A stretch of DNA of 64,000 nt from Bifidobacterium myosotis. GTDB lineage: Bacteria; Actinomycetota; Actinomycetes; Actinomycetales; Bifidobacteriaceae. The notes below the pieces were generated by a model, which saw only the letters and a list, made by a program, of their open reading frames with translations, searched no databases and was not told the origin of the DNA. The number at the start of each line of letters is the position of its first letter. Within the stretch, counting starts at the first letter, position 1. Positions 28,170-37,457 of the stretch are shown in pieces. The stretch lies in NCBI RefSeq assembly GCF_002259745.1, contig NZ_MWWW01000014.1:1-64000 (forward strand), written 5' to 3'. The position numbers were made by a program, and so were the translations under genes.

Positions 28170-29582
28170 ATGAATCCGAGGACAATCACACGTACTCTGG
28201 CGGCCATCGCCGCCACCGCCACCGCGCTGGCCGGCATGCTCGTGATCGGAGGGACGGCGCAGGCAGTGGACCCGGTGCCGACCTGCACGGCCAAGCCGGA
28301 TGGTACGACCATCACCCTTACCGCGGAGAATGCCGATCAGTTCAGGGTCGATGGCAATACGCTGCGTGCGTATAAGCTTGTCAAGCTTGCGGACTACAAG
28401 ACTAACGCGGACGGCACGTACGCCGGTCTGGAGACTCGTCTGAACGACTGGACCAGCCCGGTGCTCGGCGAGGCGGACAATGACTCGGACAACGATCTGC
28501 AGGGTCTGACCAAGTGGTACATCGCCGCATGGGCCTTGAAGCAGAATGCCGACACGTTCGGCAAGGGATTCGAATACAATCAGGGCTTCGATCATGAGGA
28601 TCCGATGCAGTGGGTGTCCGAGCATCTGTTGAGCGACCCGGTCAACGGGCTCAGCGAGGTGCGTCATTTCGTTGACGCCATCGACTCGCAGGTCAAGTTC
28701 GACCCCGACAAGACGGGTGAGAACACGGTCACCATCCCCGAGTACGTCGCCAGGGCGGATGCGAAGATCAACGACCCCCATCCGCAGACGGGAGGCCTGG
28801 TTAACGAGATCGGTCCGACCAAGACCTTGGAGTTCAGCGTGGACAAGCCCGGCATGTATCTGGTGTATGACACCAGTGGCACGAGGACGGTCAACGGCGT
28901 CAAGTACCAGGCCAGCCCGACCATCCTCATCGGCACGAAGCTCTCCCAGCCCACGGACGGTTCCTGCACTCCGATTTCCAATGCGGACGGTGTCGTGAAC
29001 GTCAAGAGCGGCAGCGAGAAGGTGCCGACCGGCTCCTTCCAGTTCACCAAGACCGGTAGGGACGGCAAGTCTTTGGCCGGCGCCAAGTTCGTCATCGCAC
29101 AGAAGCAGCAAGACGGCTCTTACAAGTTCGGCACTCTGGAGGGTACCGCGTGGACGTTCGGCAAGGACAAGGCCACCGACCCGGGCGTGACCCGCGTGAC
29201 GTCGGATGACAACGGCATCGTCAAGTTCGACAACCTGCCCATCGGCACGTTCGACTACCGGATCGTGGAGGTCCTCGCACCGTCCGGCTACCAGAACATT
29301 GGCGTCACGTTCGACGTGACCATCACCGTGGCAGAAGACGGCACCACCACGTACGAAGCCGCCCCCGGCACCGAGTTCGCAAAGTACGTGACCGGTACGA
29401 GCGAGGATCAGGATCCGGCGTTCGAGGCCGACGTGAAGGTGGAGAACATCCCGAACAAGCCGTCCCTGCCTTTGACCGGCGGCACGGGCGTGGCCCTGTT
29501 CGTGGTGGTTGCGGTGTTGTTGGCCGGTGGTGCGGGTGTGACGTTTGTGCGGTCGCGTGCGGTGAAGCGGGATCTGCGCTGA
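28170..29582 (+). CDS. Sortase-dependent major pilin (FimA-like)
   Basis: The product is about 470 aa from ATG 28170 (AGAAGG 9 nt upstream; ATG 28161 lies too close to it). A signal peptide (MNPRTITRTLAAIAATATAL, cleaved after TAQA) leads to a fimbrial backbone region and a C-terminal Cna-B-type domain with an E-box (FDYRIVEVLAPSGYQ). The sorting signal is LPLTGGTGVA (about residue 433), a hydrophobic helix and the basic tail RAVKRDLR. The E-box Glu and LPXTG are needed for sortase C polymerisation in related pili. This is the first gene of a pilus unit with the adhesin at 29681. Confidence 0.92.
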   Translation: MNPRTITRTLAAIAATATALAGMLVIGGTAQAVDPVPTCTAKPDGTTITLTAENADQFRVDGNTLRAYKLVKLADYKTNADGTYAGLETRLNDWTSPVLGEADNDSDNDLQGLTKWYIAAWALKQNADTFGKGFEYNQGFDHEDPMQWVSEHLLSDPVNGLSEVRHFVDAIDSQVKFDPDKTGENTVTIPEYVARADAKINDPHPQTGGLVNEIGPTKTLEFSVDKPGMYLVYDTSGTRTVNGVKYQASPTILIGTKLSQPTDGSCTPISNADGVVNVKSGSEKVPTGSFQFTKTGRDGKSLAGAKFVIAQKQQDGSYKFGTLEGTAWTFGKDKATDPGVTRVTSDDNGIVKFDNLPIGTFDYRIVEVLAPSGYQNIGVTFDVTITVAEDGTTTYEAAPGTEFAKYVTGTSEDQDPAFEADVKVENIPNKPSLPLTGGTGVALFVVVAVLLAGGAGVTFVRSRAVKRDLR

Positions 29583-29680
29583 GGATTGAACCCCTCATCG
29601 GGTGAATATGATTGGCACCGCGCGCCGTCGGGATGTGATTCGTCCCGGCGGCGCGCACGCCCGTATCCGTGGAAGGAAAC

Positions 29681-32600
29681 ATGGGGAAGATGACCGGAAT
29701 GGGTTCGAGGATCGCCGCCATGACAGCGGCTGCCGCGGTGCTGCTAGCCGGCGGTGTGGTGCCGGTCGCGTACGCTGACGAGCCGGCGTCGGCACCCGCA
29801 GCGGATGCGTCAGTCTGTCAGGCGGGTGATTGGGATGCGTTGAAGGCGTGCATCGACGAGAAGACCGGTGCTGTGACAGTGAACCTGACGGCGATGATTG
29901 TGGTGCCGGGTGACGCTACTATTGGATATGAGGCTCCGGTGATCGCTACGGGGGCGGATATCACTCTCGCTGCTGTGGTGAACGGTGCGGGCCTTACTGG
30001 TCTGGCGTCTGGTGGTACGCAGGTGAAGCGCGGCGGATCCGTATTCTATGTGGCACCCGGTGGTTCGCTGACCATTGCGTCGGGAACCTACTCGAATATC
30101 CACACCACGGATGGTGGGGCGTTGGTCAATAACACGGGCGTACTGAACATCACCGGCGGTACGTTCGATTCGAACTCCACCGAGGGTAACGGTGGTGTCA
30201 TCCTTCAGAATTCCGGTTCGACCATGATTTCCGGCGGCACGTTCCGGAACAACGTCGCGTCCCCGAAAGGCTGTTCGGAGGCGACGGCCGCGACCGTGTG
30301 CCTCAACTCTAAGGGTGGTGGTGGTGTCATCCATTCGATTGGCACATTGGTCGTCAGCGGTGGCGAGTTCGATCACAACGGTGCCACCCATTCCCACTTC
30401 AACTCGGGTGGCGGTGCCATCTGGGCGCAGGGCTCGCTCACCATCCGTAACGGCCGTGACGGGAGCATACCCAAGTTCACGAACAACTGGGCCACAGTGG
30501 CCGACCCGACGGGTCGCAACTTTGCTGAAGATGGTATTCTCCGGGGTGGCGCGGGTGGTGCCGTGTTCCTCAACGGTACAGAAAAGTCGCCATCTTCGGC
30601 GACTATCACGGGTGGCGAGTACACGGGTAATGTGTCCGGTTATCTAGGTGGTGCGATTTACACGGAGGAGTTCACGACCACGTATGTGGGCAAGGCGGTT
30701 GCCGAACAGAACAATGCCGGTCATTTCGGAGGTGGCCTGTGGTTCTGCCCGTCCGGCAACTCGGCCGCGTCCAAGGGGGGTAACATCGCCCTGTTCGACA
30801 ACACCGTGAATCCCGATTACGATGCCAACTCCGAAAACAAGGGGACGATTCCCGACGACAGTGGGGCGGACAGGACGTACGCCGGCTCGGATTTGGCGAT
30901 CATGAACCCGGATTTCAAGAACACGAATTACCACAAGAATTACGTCAACCAGTTCCAGTTGCTGGATACTTGGTTCACCGACCGAGCCAACCCGGCGGTT
31001 GAATGGACGTGGGACGGGACGCCCTTGAAGGAATCGTCCGGCTACTACGACTCCTGGCTGCCGTACCTGTCCAGCAGGCAAAATATCAGGGCCGTCCTCG
31101 CCTCCAGCAAGACTCATTCGGACGTCGAGGTCAGGAAGCCCGCCACACTGACCATCGCCCAGAACGGAAGCGGCCCTGACACGATCACCACCGGACTGGC
31201 CCTTAAGGCCAACGTCAAGGGCGACACGGATGCGGCCAAGAACGAGACGATTCGGCAGGAGGCGCGTGACCGCGCGCAGCTTACGTTCAAGGGCAACAGC
31301 GCGCGTCTTTCGGGCGGCGCGTTCGGATCCAACGGCGTGGTCGTGTTCGACTCCCCGTATTCGATGGAATGGAACAAGATCGGCACCGACACGACGAAGC
31401 CGGTGGCTACTGCCTCCACATGGCTGCTGACTGCCACCAGTCTGACCAAGCGTGAGGACGGCAAGTTCGACGAGACCACCGGCCTGACCCCGTACTTCGA
31501 TATGGATATGCGACCTTCCGACTGCCAGGCGGACGATACCAAGGCCGACTGCTGGGGACACGACAACCCCGAAACCACGGACCCCGAGAACGACCCGAAC
31601 AAGTGGTATGTGCGGATCAAGGACAACGATTCGCACGACAACAATCTGGCGATGGGGTCCATGAGTCTGGATAACCTCGCGCCCGGCACATACACGTTGG
31701 AGGAGACGGAGGCACCGTCCGGATACAACCTGTCAGGTACGATATACACCTTCACTATCATCGCCACCACGCCGGGCAAGCTGCCCACGATCCCGGAGTT
31801 GCACGTCTTCAAGGACGATGGGACGGCCGGCGACGTGGTCGATGGGTCTAATGTGCCGAACAGTCCGAAGAGCGGCGAACTTGACTGGGAGAAGACCGAC
31901 TCCGAAAACGCGGGAACCCCCCTCGGCGATTCCGAATGGAAGATCCTAGACGCGGACGACAAACCCGTGAAGGGCTACGGGAACATCCAGGACTGCACTG
32001 TCCAAGGCTGTGACGGAAAGAAGGATATGAACCCCACGTCGGGCAAGTTCTCCGTCAAGCTCGACAGCACGTTCACGAACGGTACCTACAAGCTCGTTGA
32101 GACCAAGGCTCCGGAAGGCTACCTGCAGCCGACAGGCAATGCAGCCGAGCATACGTTCACCGTCACGTCCGGCACGGACGGTCTGGAGGTCAAGTGGGGC
32201 GATGGCCAGTCCGCGAACATCCCGAACACCGCAACCGAGGTGAGGTGGACGAAGGTCGGCTCCGATGCCACCAATACACCACTTGCCGGCAGCACGTGGA
32301 AGCTGACCCGAACCAAGGACGACGGCTCGGACGAGACTGTGTATGACAAGATCACTGACTGCGCTCCCGACAAGGACGGCAAGGAAACGGCCTGCAGGGG
32401 TCACGACCTCGATCCGGACGCCGGTGCTTTCAGGTTGAAGGCCCTCAAGGCTGGTTCGTACACGCTGACCGAGACGGCCGCCCCCGACGGGTACATGCAG
32501 TCCACCGCATCGTACACGTTCACTATTTCGACCGACAAGGAAGAGACCGTGATCATCAGCGGTGCGAACGATGAAAACAAGATCGTCAACGCGAAGATTC

Positions 32601-32731
32601 TGACGGCGCTGCCTCTGACGGGTGGCCGGTCGGCGTTGTATTGGTCTGTGACGGGTGGTGTGCTGGCGATTCTGGCCGGTGGCGTGGCCGTGGTGGCGGA
32701 CCGGTTGCGGAGGCGAGCGGGTGTCCGCTGA
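29681..32731 (+). CDS. LPXTG surface adhesin / minor pilin with beta-helix and Cna-B domains
   Basis: The product is about 1016 aa. After a signal peptide (ending VPVAYADEPA) comes a right-handed beta-helix region (about residues 60-360) with repeated GG-T-F-N/GG-I phrases such as NITGGTFDSNSTEGNGGVIL and TITGGEYTGNVSGYLGGAIY. A middle part follows, then three Cna-B/SpaA-type domains, each ending in an E-box (YTLEETEAPSGY, YKLVETKAPEGY, YTLTETAAPDGY). The sorting signal is LPLTGG near residue 976 with a basic tail. Beta-helix tips fit carbohydrate or mucin adhesion. It follows the pilin by 98 bp. ATG 29681 is preceded by GGAAGG. Confidence 0.9.
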   Translation: MGKMTGMGSRIAAMTAAAAVLLAGGVVPVAYADEPASAPAADASVCQAGDWDALKACIDEKTGAVTVNLTAMIVVPGDATIGYEAPVIATGADITLAAVVNGAGLTGLASGGTQVKRGGSVFYVAPGGSLTIASGTYSNIHTTDGGALVNNTGVLNITGGTFDSNSTEGNGGVILQNSGSTMISGGTFRNNVASPKGCSEATAATVCLNSKGGGGVIHSIGTLVVSGGEFDHNGATHSHFNSGGGAIWAQGSLTIRNGRDGSIPKFTNNWATVADPTGRNFAEDGILRGGAGGAVFLNGTEKSPSSATITGGEYTGNVSGYLGGAIYTEEFTTTYVGKAVAEQNNAGHFGGGLWFCPSGNSAASKGGNIALFDNTVNPDYDANSENKGTIPDDSGADRTYAGSDLAIMNPDFKNTNYHKNYVNQFQLLDTWFTDRANPAVEWTWDGTPLKESSGYYDSWLPYLSSRQNIRAVLASSKTHSDVEVRKPATLTIAQNGSGPDTITTGLALKANVKGDTDAAKNETIRQEARDRAQLTFKGNSARLSGGAFGSNGVVVFDSPYSMEWNKIGTDTTKPVATASTWLLTATSLTKREDGKFDETTGLTPYFDMDMRPSDCQADDTKADCWGHDNPETTDPENDPNKWYVRIKDNDSHDNNLAMGSMSLDNLAPGTYTLEETEAPSGYNLSGTIYTFTIIATTPGKLPTIPELHVFKDDGTAGDVVDGSNVPNSPKSGELDWEKTDSENAGTPLGDSEWKILDADDKPVKGYGNIQDCTVQGCDGKKDMNPTSGKFSVKLDSTFTNGTYKLVETKAPEGYLQPTGNAAEHTFTVTSGTDGLEVKWGDGQSANIPNTATEVRWTKVGSDATNTPLAGSTWKLTRTKDDGSDETVYDKITDCAPDKDGKETACRGHDLDPDAGAFRLKALKAGSYTLTETAAPDGYMQSTASYTFTISTDKEETVIISGANDENKIVNAKILTALPLTGGRSALYWSVTGGVLAILAGGVAVVADRLRRRAGVR

Positions 32732-33230
32732 CGACAGGCACAATATCGCCGCGGGCGCAGCCGCTTCCGGCGGCGGTGTCCCGGCTGGTTCCGGTCGTCC
32801 TATCGGGGCGGTCGGGCGCCGGTTCACGCCCGAGCAGACTGCGTATCTGAATGCGTTGCCTGCGGTGGCGACCTGTGACGGGCGGCGCATCGTGTATACG
32901 GACGGGTTCCGTGAACGGTGCATGGCGCGGTATGCGGCGGGTGAGCTGCCGACCGATTTGTTCCGTGAGGCCGGGCTCGACCCGGAGCTGATCGGCGCGA
33001 AGCGGATTGGTCGCGCGTTCGCCCGATGGCGCAAGGCGGCCGGCGTGCCCGCCCGGGCCGCGGGTCGCCCCGTCGCGCACGGGGAGCCGAAAAGGTCGGA
33101 CGGTGAGGCCGACCTGCCGTCCGTTGATCCGCGTGACGCGGTCATCTCGGCCCAGGCCCGGCTGATTGACGCGCTCACCGCTCAGGTCGCCGAATTGGAA
33201 CAACGGCTCGCGCGTGCGGAGCGACGGTAG
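32721..33230 (+). CDS. Small helix-turn-helix protein coupled to the pilus genes
   Basis: The product is about 169 aa from GTG 32721, chosen because GGAGG lies 7 nt upstream; it overlaps the adhesin stop by 11 bp, so translation is coupled. After a Gly/Ala-rich start comes RFTPEQTAYLNALPAVATCD, YTDGFRERCMARYAAGELPT and DLFREAGLDPELIGAKRIGR, ending in ARWR. This module resembles the HTH found in some transposase-associated OrfA-like proteins. A C-terminal helix (DAVISAQARLIDALTAQVAE, then LEQRLARAERR) is a predicted coiled coil for dimerisation. It may regulate the locus; a leftover transposon part is the alternative. A terminator follows. Confidence 0.72.
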   Translation: MSADDRHNIAAGAAASGGGVPAGSGRPIGAVGRRFTPEQTAYLNALPAVATCDGRRIVYTDGFRERCMARYAAGELPTDLFREAGLDPELIGAKRIGRAFARWRKAAGVPARAAGRPVAHGEPKRSDGEADLPSVDPRDAVISAQARLIDALTAQVAELEQRLARAERR

Positions 33231-33247
33231 GGGTAAGCTGACGGGCA

Positions 33248-33294
33248 CGGCTCTGGACATGATTGGAGGAATCCATCGCGTCCAGAGCCGTTTT
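33248..33294 (+). terminator. Terminator of the pilus operon
   Basis: CGGCTCTGGAC (33248-33258) pairs with GTCCAGAGCCG (33280-33290) and is followed by TTTT. No sortase gene lies before it. Confidence 0.85.
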
Positions 33295-33469
33295 CGTTGT
33301 CTCACGAGGTCAGGGTCCCATACGGATTATGCGTGCAGTGTAATCAGGCGAGGGACCGGATAGATTCGGGCGGTTGCATCGTGGAGTTTGGACGTTGGCG
33401 AAGTTGCACGTAATCAGCCTGTTCATCCCACTCTCCTTCCCATCTCGAGTATGCCCATAATCGCATCAA

Positions 33470-33496
33470 TAACGCCCACATAACCCACGTTTATAG
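33470..33496 (+). promoter_or_regulatory. Sulfur-gene promoter box, copy C
   Basis: TAAC-N5-CATA-N9-TATAG, one base longer in the first gap than the copies at 24123 and 35216. It is about 120 bp upstream of the OAH-sulfhydrylase-like start. Nothing else is recognisable in the gap 33295-33617. Confidence 0.55.
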
Positions 33497-33617
33497 GACG
33501 GCATGGCGAATCGTGATATCGGCACGACGTTTCGGCGGGCTGCTGCTTGCTAAGTTCGGATGCATATGTTGTCGTGCGCCGAGGGTGTGGAATGCATCAT
33601 GGCGTGGAAACGGAAAG

Positions 33618-35087
33618 ATGGTGGTGGGTCATATGGGTTCCAGCAATGCGGATTTCGACAAGGCGGGTTCCGGTTCGACGGGTTCCGGTTCGGCGGGATT
33701 TGATGCGACGGGTGCCGGCACGGTGAATTCCGCAGACGATTCCGTGTGTGCGACCGGTGCTGCAGCCGAGTCTGCACCCGGTGCCGTGACCGGCGCGTTC
33801 GCGACGCGGGCCATCCATGCGGGCTATGATCCCCTCGACCACGGCTACGCGGCCGTGCCACCCATCTACGCCTCGGCGGCCTTCGATCTGGGCGATGCGG
33901 TGCGTGGCGACGCGCTGGCCGCGGGCAACCTCGATGGCTTCGAATACTCGCGCGTGGCCAATCCCACGGTTGACGCGTTGGAGAAGCGACTGGCCGCGCT
34001 CGAAGGCGGCATCGGCGCGGTGGCGGTCGGCTCCGGCATGGCGGCCGTCAGTTATGCGCTCATGTGCGCGGGGGAGGGCGGCGGTCGCATCATAGCCCCC
34101 AGCGACCTCTACGGCGCCAGCGTGGACGCGCTCGGCGACTTCTTGCCGCAGTTCGGCATCCACACCGATTTCGTGAAGGACATCAACGATCTCAACGAGG
34201 TCGAGTCGAAAATAGGCCCCGACACCCGCGCGATCTTCGCCGAAACCGTGTCCAACCCGTCCACCGAGATCCTGGACATCGAGCCGCTCGCAGCGCTCGC
34301 CCATAGGCACGGCGTCGCACTCATCGTGGACAACACCGTACCCACGCCGTACCTGCTCAATCCCATCAGGTTCGGCGCGGACATCGTCGTCCACTCCACC
34401 ACCAAGGGCATCACCGGCCATGGCAACGCCATCGGCGGCGCGGTGATTGACGGCGGCCATTTCGACTGGGCCAACGGCCGATTCCCGCAGTTCACCGCGC
34501 GTCAACAGGTCATCAGCGACGACCGGGCAGGCGAATGGCACAGTTTCGCGGAGAAGTTCGGCAACGCCGCGTTCATCAAGCGCATTCGCATCAAGTACCT
34601 GCGCACGTTCGGCGCGGTGGCCAGCCCGTTCAACGCCTACCTGTCCCTTGTGGGATTGGAGACGCTGCCGCAGCGCGTCAGCCAGCAGGTCGCCTCCGCG
34701 CATCGCATCGCCGAACATCTGACCCACGCCGCGCATGTGATCAAAGTCAACTATTCCGGTCTCGGCTACACACCGCAATACGATCTGGTGCCGAAGTACT
34801 TCCCGCGCGGCGTGGGACAGATCCTCTCCTTCCTGGTGGACGGCAGCGCCGACAACGTGCGCCGTATCATCGACGGGACACGGCTGTTCTCGTACGTGCC
34901 GAACATCGGCGACGCGCGATCGCTGATCGTCGACCCCGCGCACATCACCCATCGTGAGGTGCCGGCGGACGCCCGGATCGCGGCCGGTGTGAGCGACAAC
35001 CTCATCCGTCTATCCATCGGGCTGGAGGACGCGGACGACCTCATCGCCGACCTCGATCAGGCCATCGCGGGCGCGTACCGAGCCTGA
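33618..35087 (+). CDS. metY: O-acetylhomoserine sulfhydrylase-like PLP enzyme
   Basis: The product is about 489 aa. The first 55 residues are Gly/Ser/Ala-rich with SGSTGSGSAGFDATGAGT; ATG 33618 or 33633 could be the start. The enzyme domain begins at AFATRAIHAGYDPLDHGYAA and shows GFEYSRVANPTVDALEKRLA, VAVGSGMAAVSYAL, DNTVPTPYLLNPIRFGADIV and the Lys in HSTTKGITGHGNAIGG. The GGHFDWANGRFPQF segment distinguishes the sulfhydrylase (MetY) group from cystathionine synthases. It would use sulfide to make homocysteine or cysteine. The upstream box is shared with the gene at 24344 and the transporter at 35497. Confidence 0.87.
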   Translation: MVVGHMGSSNADFDKAGSGSTGSGSAGFDATGAGTVNSADDSVCATGAAAESAPGAVTGAFATRAIHAGYDPLDHGYAAVPPIYASAAFDLGDAVRGDALAAGNLDGFEYSRVANPTVDALEKRLAALEGGIGAVAVGSGMAAVSYALMCAGEGGGRIIAPSDLYGASVDALGDFLPQFGIHTDFVKDINDLNEVESKIGPDTRAIFAETVSNPSTEILDIEPLAALAHRHGVALIVDNTVPTPYLLNPIRFGADIVVHSTTKGITGHGNAIGGAVIDGGHFDWANGRFPQFTARQQVISDDRAGEWHSFAEKFGNAAFIKRIRIKYLRTFGAVASPFNAYLSLVGLETLPQRVSQQVASAHRIAEHLTHAAHVIKVNYSGLGYTPQYDLVPKYFPRGVGQILSFLVDGSADNVRRIIDGTRLFSYVPNIGDARSLIVDPAHITHREVPADARIAAGVSDNLIRLSIGLEDADDLIADLDQAIAGAYRA

Positions 35088-35215
35088 CCTGCCGACGTCC
35101 GTCACCATATTCCGCCATCCGTGTTCCCGCGCGTTCGTGCCATGGGTCCGCGCAGTGTGTCCATGCTATGCGTCCGTGTTCGCAAGCATGCGCCCGATGA
35201 GGAGACGCCACCGAA

Positions 35216-35241
35216 TAACCCTCCATAGACAACGCGTATAG
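35216..35241 (+). promoter_or_regulatory. Sulfur-gene promoter box, copy B
   Basis: TAAC-CCTC-CATA-N9-TATAG, followed by CAACGCCGG as in copy A (CCACGCCGG). It lies about 255 bp before the ABC transporter start. The long leader (35242-35496) is GC-rich with several short inverted repeats; I could not assign a riboswitch class. Confidence 0.6.
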
Positions 35242-35496
35242 CAACGCCGGGCCGGGACTGGCAGCCCTTGGCTAAGGTGGAAATCGACCGGTGGAAGGGA
35301 AACGATTCGCAACGATTTGCCACTGCGGGTTCGCCGCGGCGCCGCTACTGCGGATTCGCTGCTGGAGAACAGTCGCGGAACCGGTTCTCGGGGTGCCGGT
35401 AAGGTCGCTACGTCCGACATGGGCGGGCGCTCTTTCCTATGGCATCCATATGGCATATGGCGCATATGACTCAGACGACGATACGAGAGGAAACCG

Positions 35497-36264
35497 ATGA
35501 TCGAGATCAGAGGCGTGAGCAAAAGCTTCGGCGACACCAAGGTGTTGGACGGGCTCGATCTCGACATCCCGCGTCGCAACGTGGTCACGGTGATTGGACC
35601 GTCCGGTTCCGGCAAATCCACCTTGCTGCGCATCCTGGATTTCCTCGAGCGCGCGGACGCCGGCACCGTGGACTTCGGCGATGGTCCGGTCGACCTGACC
35701 ACCACCAGATCGTCGGACATCCGCAAGGTGCGCTCCCGCATCGGATTCGTGTTCCAGAACTACAACCTGTTCCTCAACAAAACCGCGTTGCAGAACGTGG
35801 CGGAACCGCTGATCTACGCCAAGGGGGTCAAGCCTGCCGCAGCCCGCAAGGTCGCCGCCAAACAGCTTGACCGCGTTGGACTCGCGGATTTCGCCGACCG
35901 ATACCCGAGCACCCTGTCCGGCGGACAGCAGCAGCGTGTGGGCATCGCCCGCGCTGTGGCCCTGAGCCCCGAACTGCTCGTGCTTGACGAGCCCACCTCG
36001 GCGCTGGACCCGGAGATGGTGACCGGCGTGCTGGAGGTCATCAAGCAGCTCGGGCGCGACGGCATGACCATGCTCATGGTCACCCACGAGATGCGGTTCG
36101 CCTACGAGGCGTCGAATCGTGTGGTGTTCATCGAGGGCGGCCACATCATCGAACAGGGCGACCCGAAGCAGATCTTCGAGCATCCGCGGCAGGACCGCAC
36201 ACGGGAGTTCCTGTCCTCGACCAACAACGTGCTCATGATTCCGGCGGGCGACGCACCACGCTGA
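35497..36264 (+). CDS. Polar amino-acid ABC transporter, ATP-binding protein
   Basis: The product is 255 aa. It has Walker [10 protein letters not shown] (residues about 33-41), Q-loop VFQNYNLF, signature LSGGQQQR, Walker [15 protein letters not shown] and H-loop MVTHEM. The sequence is of the GlnQ/HisP/TcyN type. With the lipoprotein and permease that follow it forms a complete importer. The order ATPase, binding protein, permease and the sulfur-gene box upstream suggest cystine, cysteine or methionine as substrate, by inference. Start ATG has GAGGAAA upstream. Confidence 0.92.
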   Translation: MIEIRGVSKSFGDTKVLDGLDLDIPRRNVVTVIGPSGSGKSTLLRILDFLERADAGTVDFGDGPVDLTTTRSSDIRKVRSRIGFVFQNYNLFLNKTALQNVAEPLIYAKGVKPAAARKVAAKQLDRVGLADFADRYPSTLSGGQQQRVGIARAVALSPELLVLDEPTSALDPEMVTGVLEVIKQLGRDGMTMLMVTHEMRFAYEASNRVVFIEGGHIIEQGDPKQIFEHPRQDRTREFLSSTNNVLMIPAGDAPR

Positions 36265-36385
36265 ACCTGATGCGGCTGTTATGCGGCCCCGACGCAATCC
36301 TGATGGGGCTCGCCAACAATCCGCCGAAATCATCGAGTGAACAATAAACCAGAGATAAATGACATATTCAAGAGAGGGGTTTGTC

Positions 36386-37246
36386 ATGTCCAACAATCTA
36401 TCCAAGTCGCGCGGCGTGCTGCGCAAGGCCGTGGCCCTGCTGTCCGGTGTGGCCGTGCTGTTCTCGCTGGCCGCCTGCGGTTCTGCCAACGCCGGTGAGT
36501 CTAGCGATGCCAAGTCCGATGCGTCCTCCAGCGCCAGCGCATTGGAGCAGGTCAAGTCCGCAGGCAAGATCGTGTTCGCCACCGAAGGCACCTACGCGCC
36601 GTTCAGCTACCATGATTCCAAGACCAACGAGCTGACCGGATACGACGTGGAAGTGGCCAAGGCCATCGCCAAGGAGGTGGGTGTCAAGGCCGAATTCGCC
36701 GAAGGCAGCTTCGATTCGCTGCTCGCCGGCGTGGACGCCAAGAAATACGACACGGTCGCCGACCAGATCAGCGCCACCGACGAGCGCAAGGCCAAGTACG
36801 ACTTCACCGAACCGTACACCTACTCCTACGGCGTGGTCGTGACCACCAAGGACAACCCGAAGGGCGTCAAGTCGTTCGACGACGTCAAGGGTCTGCAGGC
36901 CGCCGAGACCGGTACCTCCAACTGGAACAAAACCGCCCAGGAGAAGGGCGCCACCATTGTGCAGGTCAATGACTTCGGCCAGGCCGTGGAGGCCCTGCAG
37001 TCCGGCCGCGCGGACGTGACGCTTAACGACGGCCTCGCCGTGCTCGACTACCTCAAGCAGAAGCCGGACGCGAACATCAAGATCGCCGCCAAGTCCGAGA
37101 AGACCCCGGCCGCGCAGCTGCCGTTCCGCAAGGGCAGTGACGATCTGGTCAAGGCCGTCAACGACGCCATCGCCAAGCTGCAGCAGGACGGCACGCTCAC
37201 CAAGATCTCCGAAAAGTACTTCGGCGAGGACTTCTCGCAGGAGTGA
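36386..37246 (+). CDS. Amino-acid ABC transporter substrate-binding lipoprotein
   Basis: The product is about 286 aa starting MSNNLSKSRGVLRKAVALLS, with the lipobox LAAC (Cys about residue 32). The mature part is an SBP_bac_3 domain: GKIVFATEGTYAPFSYHDSK at the start, ELTGYDVEVAKAIAKEVGVK, and YDTVADQISATDERKAKYDF. It ends IAKLQQDGTLTKISEKYFGE. ATG 36386 is preceded by AGAGAGGGG. This family binds polar or sulfur amino acids outside the membrane and delivers them to the permease. TcyA-like cystine binding is plausible but not proven. Confidence 0.92.
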   Translation: MSNNLSKSRGVLRKAVALLSGVAVLFSLAACGSANAGESSDAKSDASSSASALEQVKSAGKIVFATEGTYAPFSYHDSKTNELTGYDVEVAKAIAKEVGVKAEFAEGSFDSLLAGVDAKKYDTVADQISATDERKAKYDFTEPYTYSYGVVVTTKDNPKGVKSFDDVKGLQAAETGTSNWNKTAQEKGATIVQVNDFGQAVEALQSGRADVTLNDGLAVLDYLKQKPDANIKIAAKSEKTPAAQLPFRKGSDDLVKAVNDAIAKLQQDGTLTKISEKYFGEDFSQE

Positions 37247-37264
37247 TTTTCGGCGTCCCGGACG

Positions 37265-37352
37265 GGCGGTCCGGCGGTCCGGCGGTTTGCCGTGGAGACG
37301 ACGACCATCGATGGATGGTCGCTCGCGAACCATTGGCGGCCGCCGGACCGCC
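37265..37352 (+). promoter_or_regulatory. Inverted repeat with two competing left arms
   Basis: GGCGGTCCGGCGG occurs twice in overlapping register (37265-37277 and 37273-37285), and its complement CCGCCGGACCGCC once at 37340-37352. The hairpin lies between the binding protein and permease genes, where mRNA stabilisation or partial termination often gives excess binding protein. Confidence 0.5.
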
Positions 37353-37457
37353 GCCGCACTGTTGTCCGCCCATCGCGGCGCATCGGCAGCGTGATATACA
37401 TCAGTCATCAGTCATCAGCACATCGGCCATAAGCCATAAGGGATAAAGGACGGGTAC

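Noticed and set aside
35242..35496. Cobalamin or SAM riboswitch in the transporter leader (GCCACTGCGGG, GGTGGAAATCGACC phrases)
   Set aside because: Only isolated words match. The ordered set of conserved stems and loops of either class cannot be traced. A covariance-model search would be decisive.
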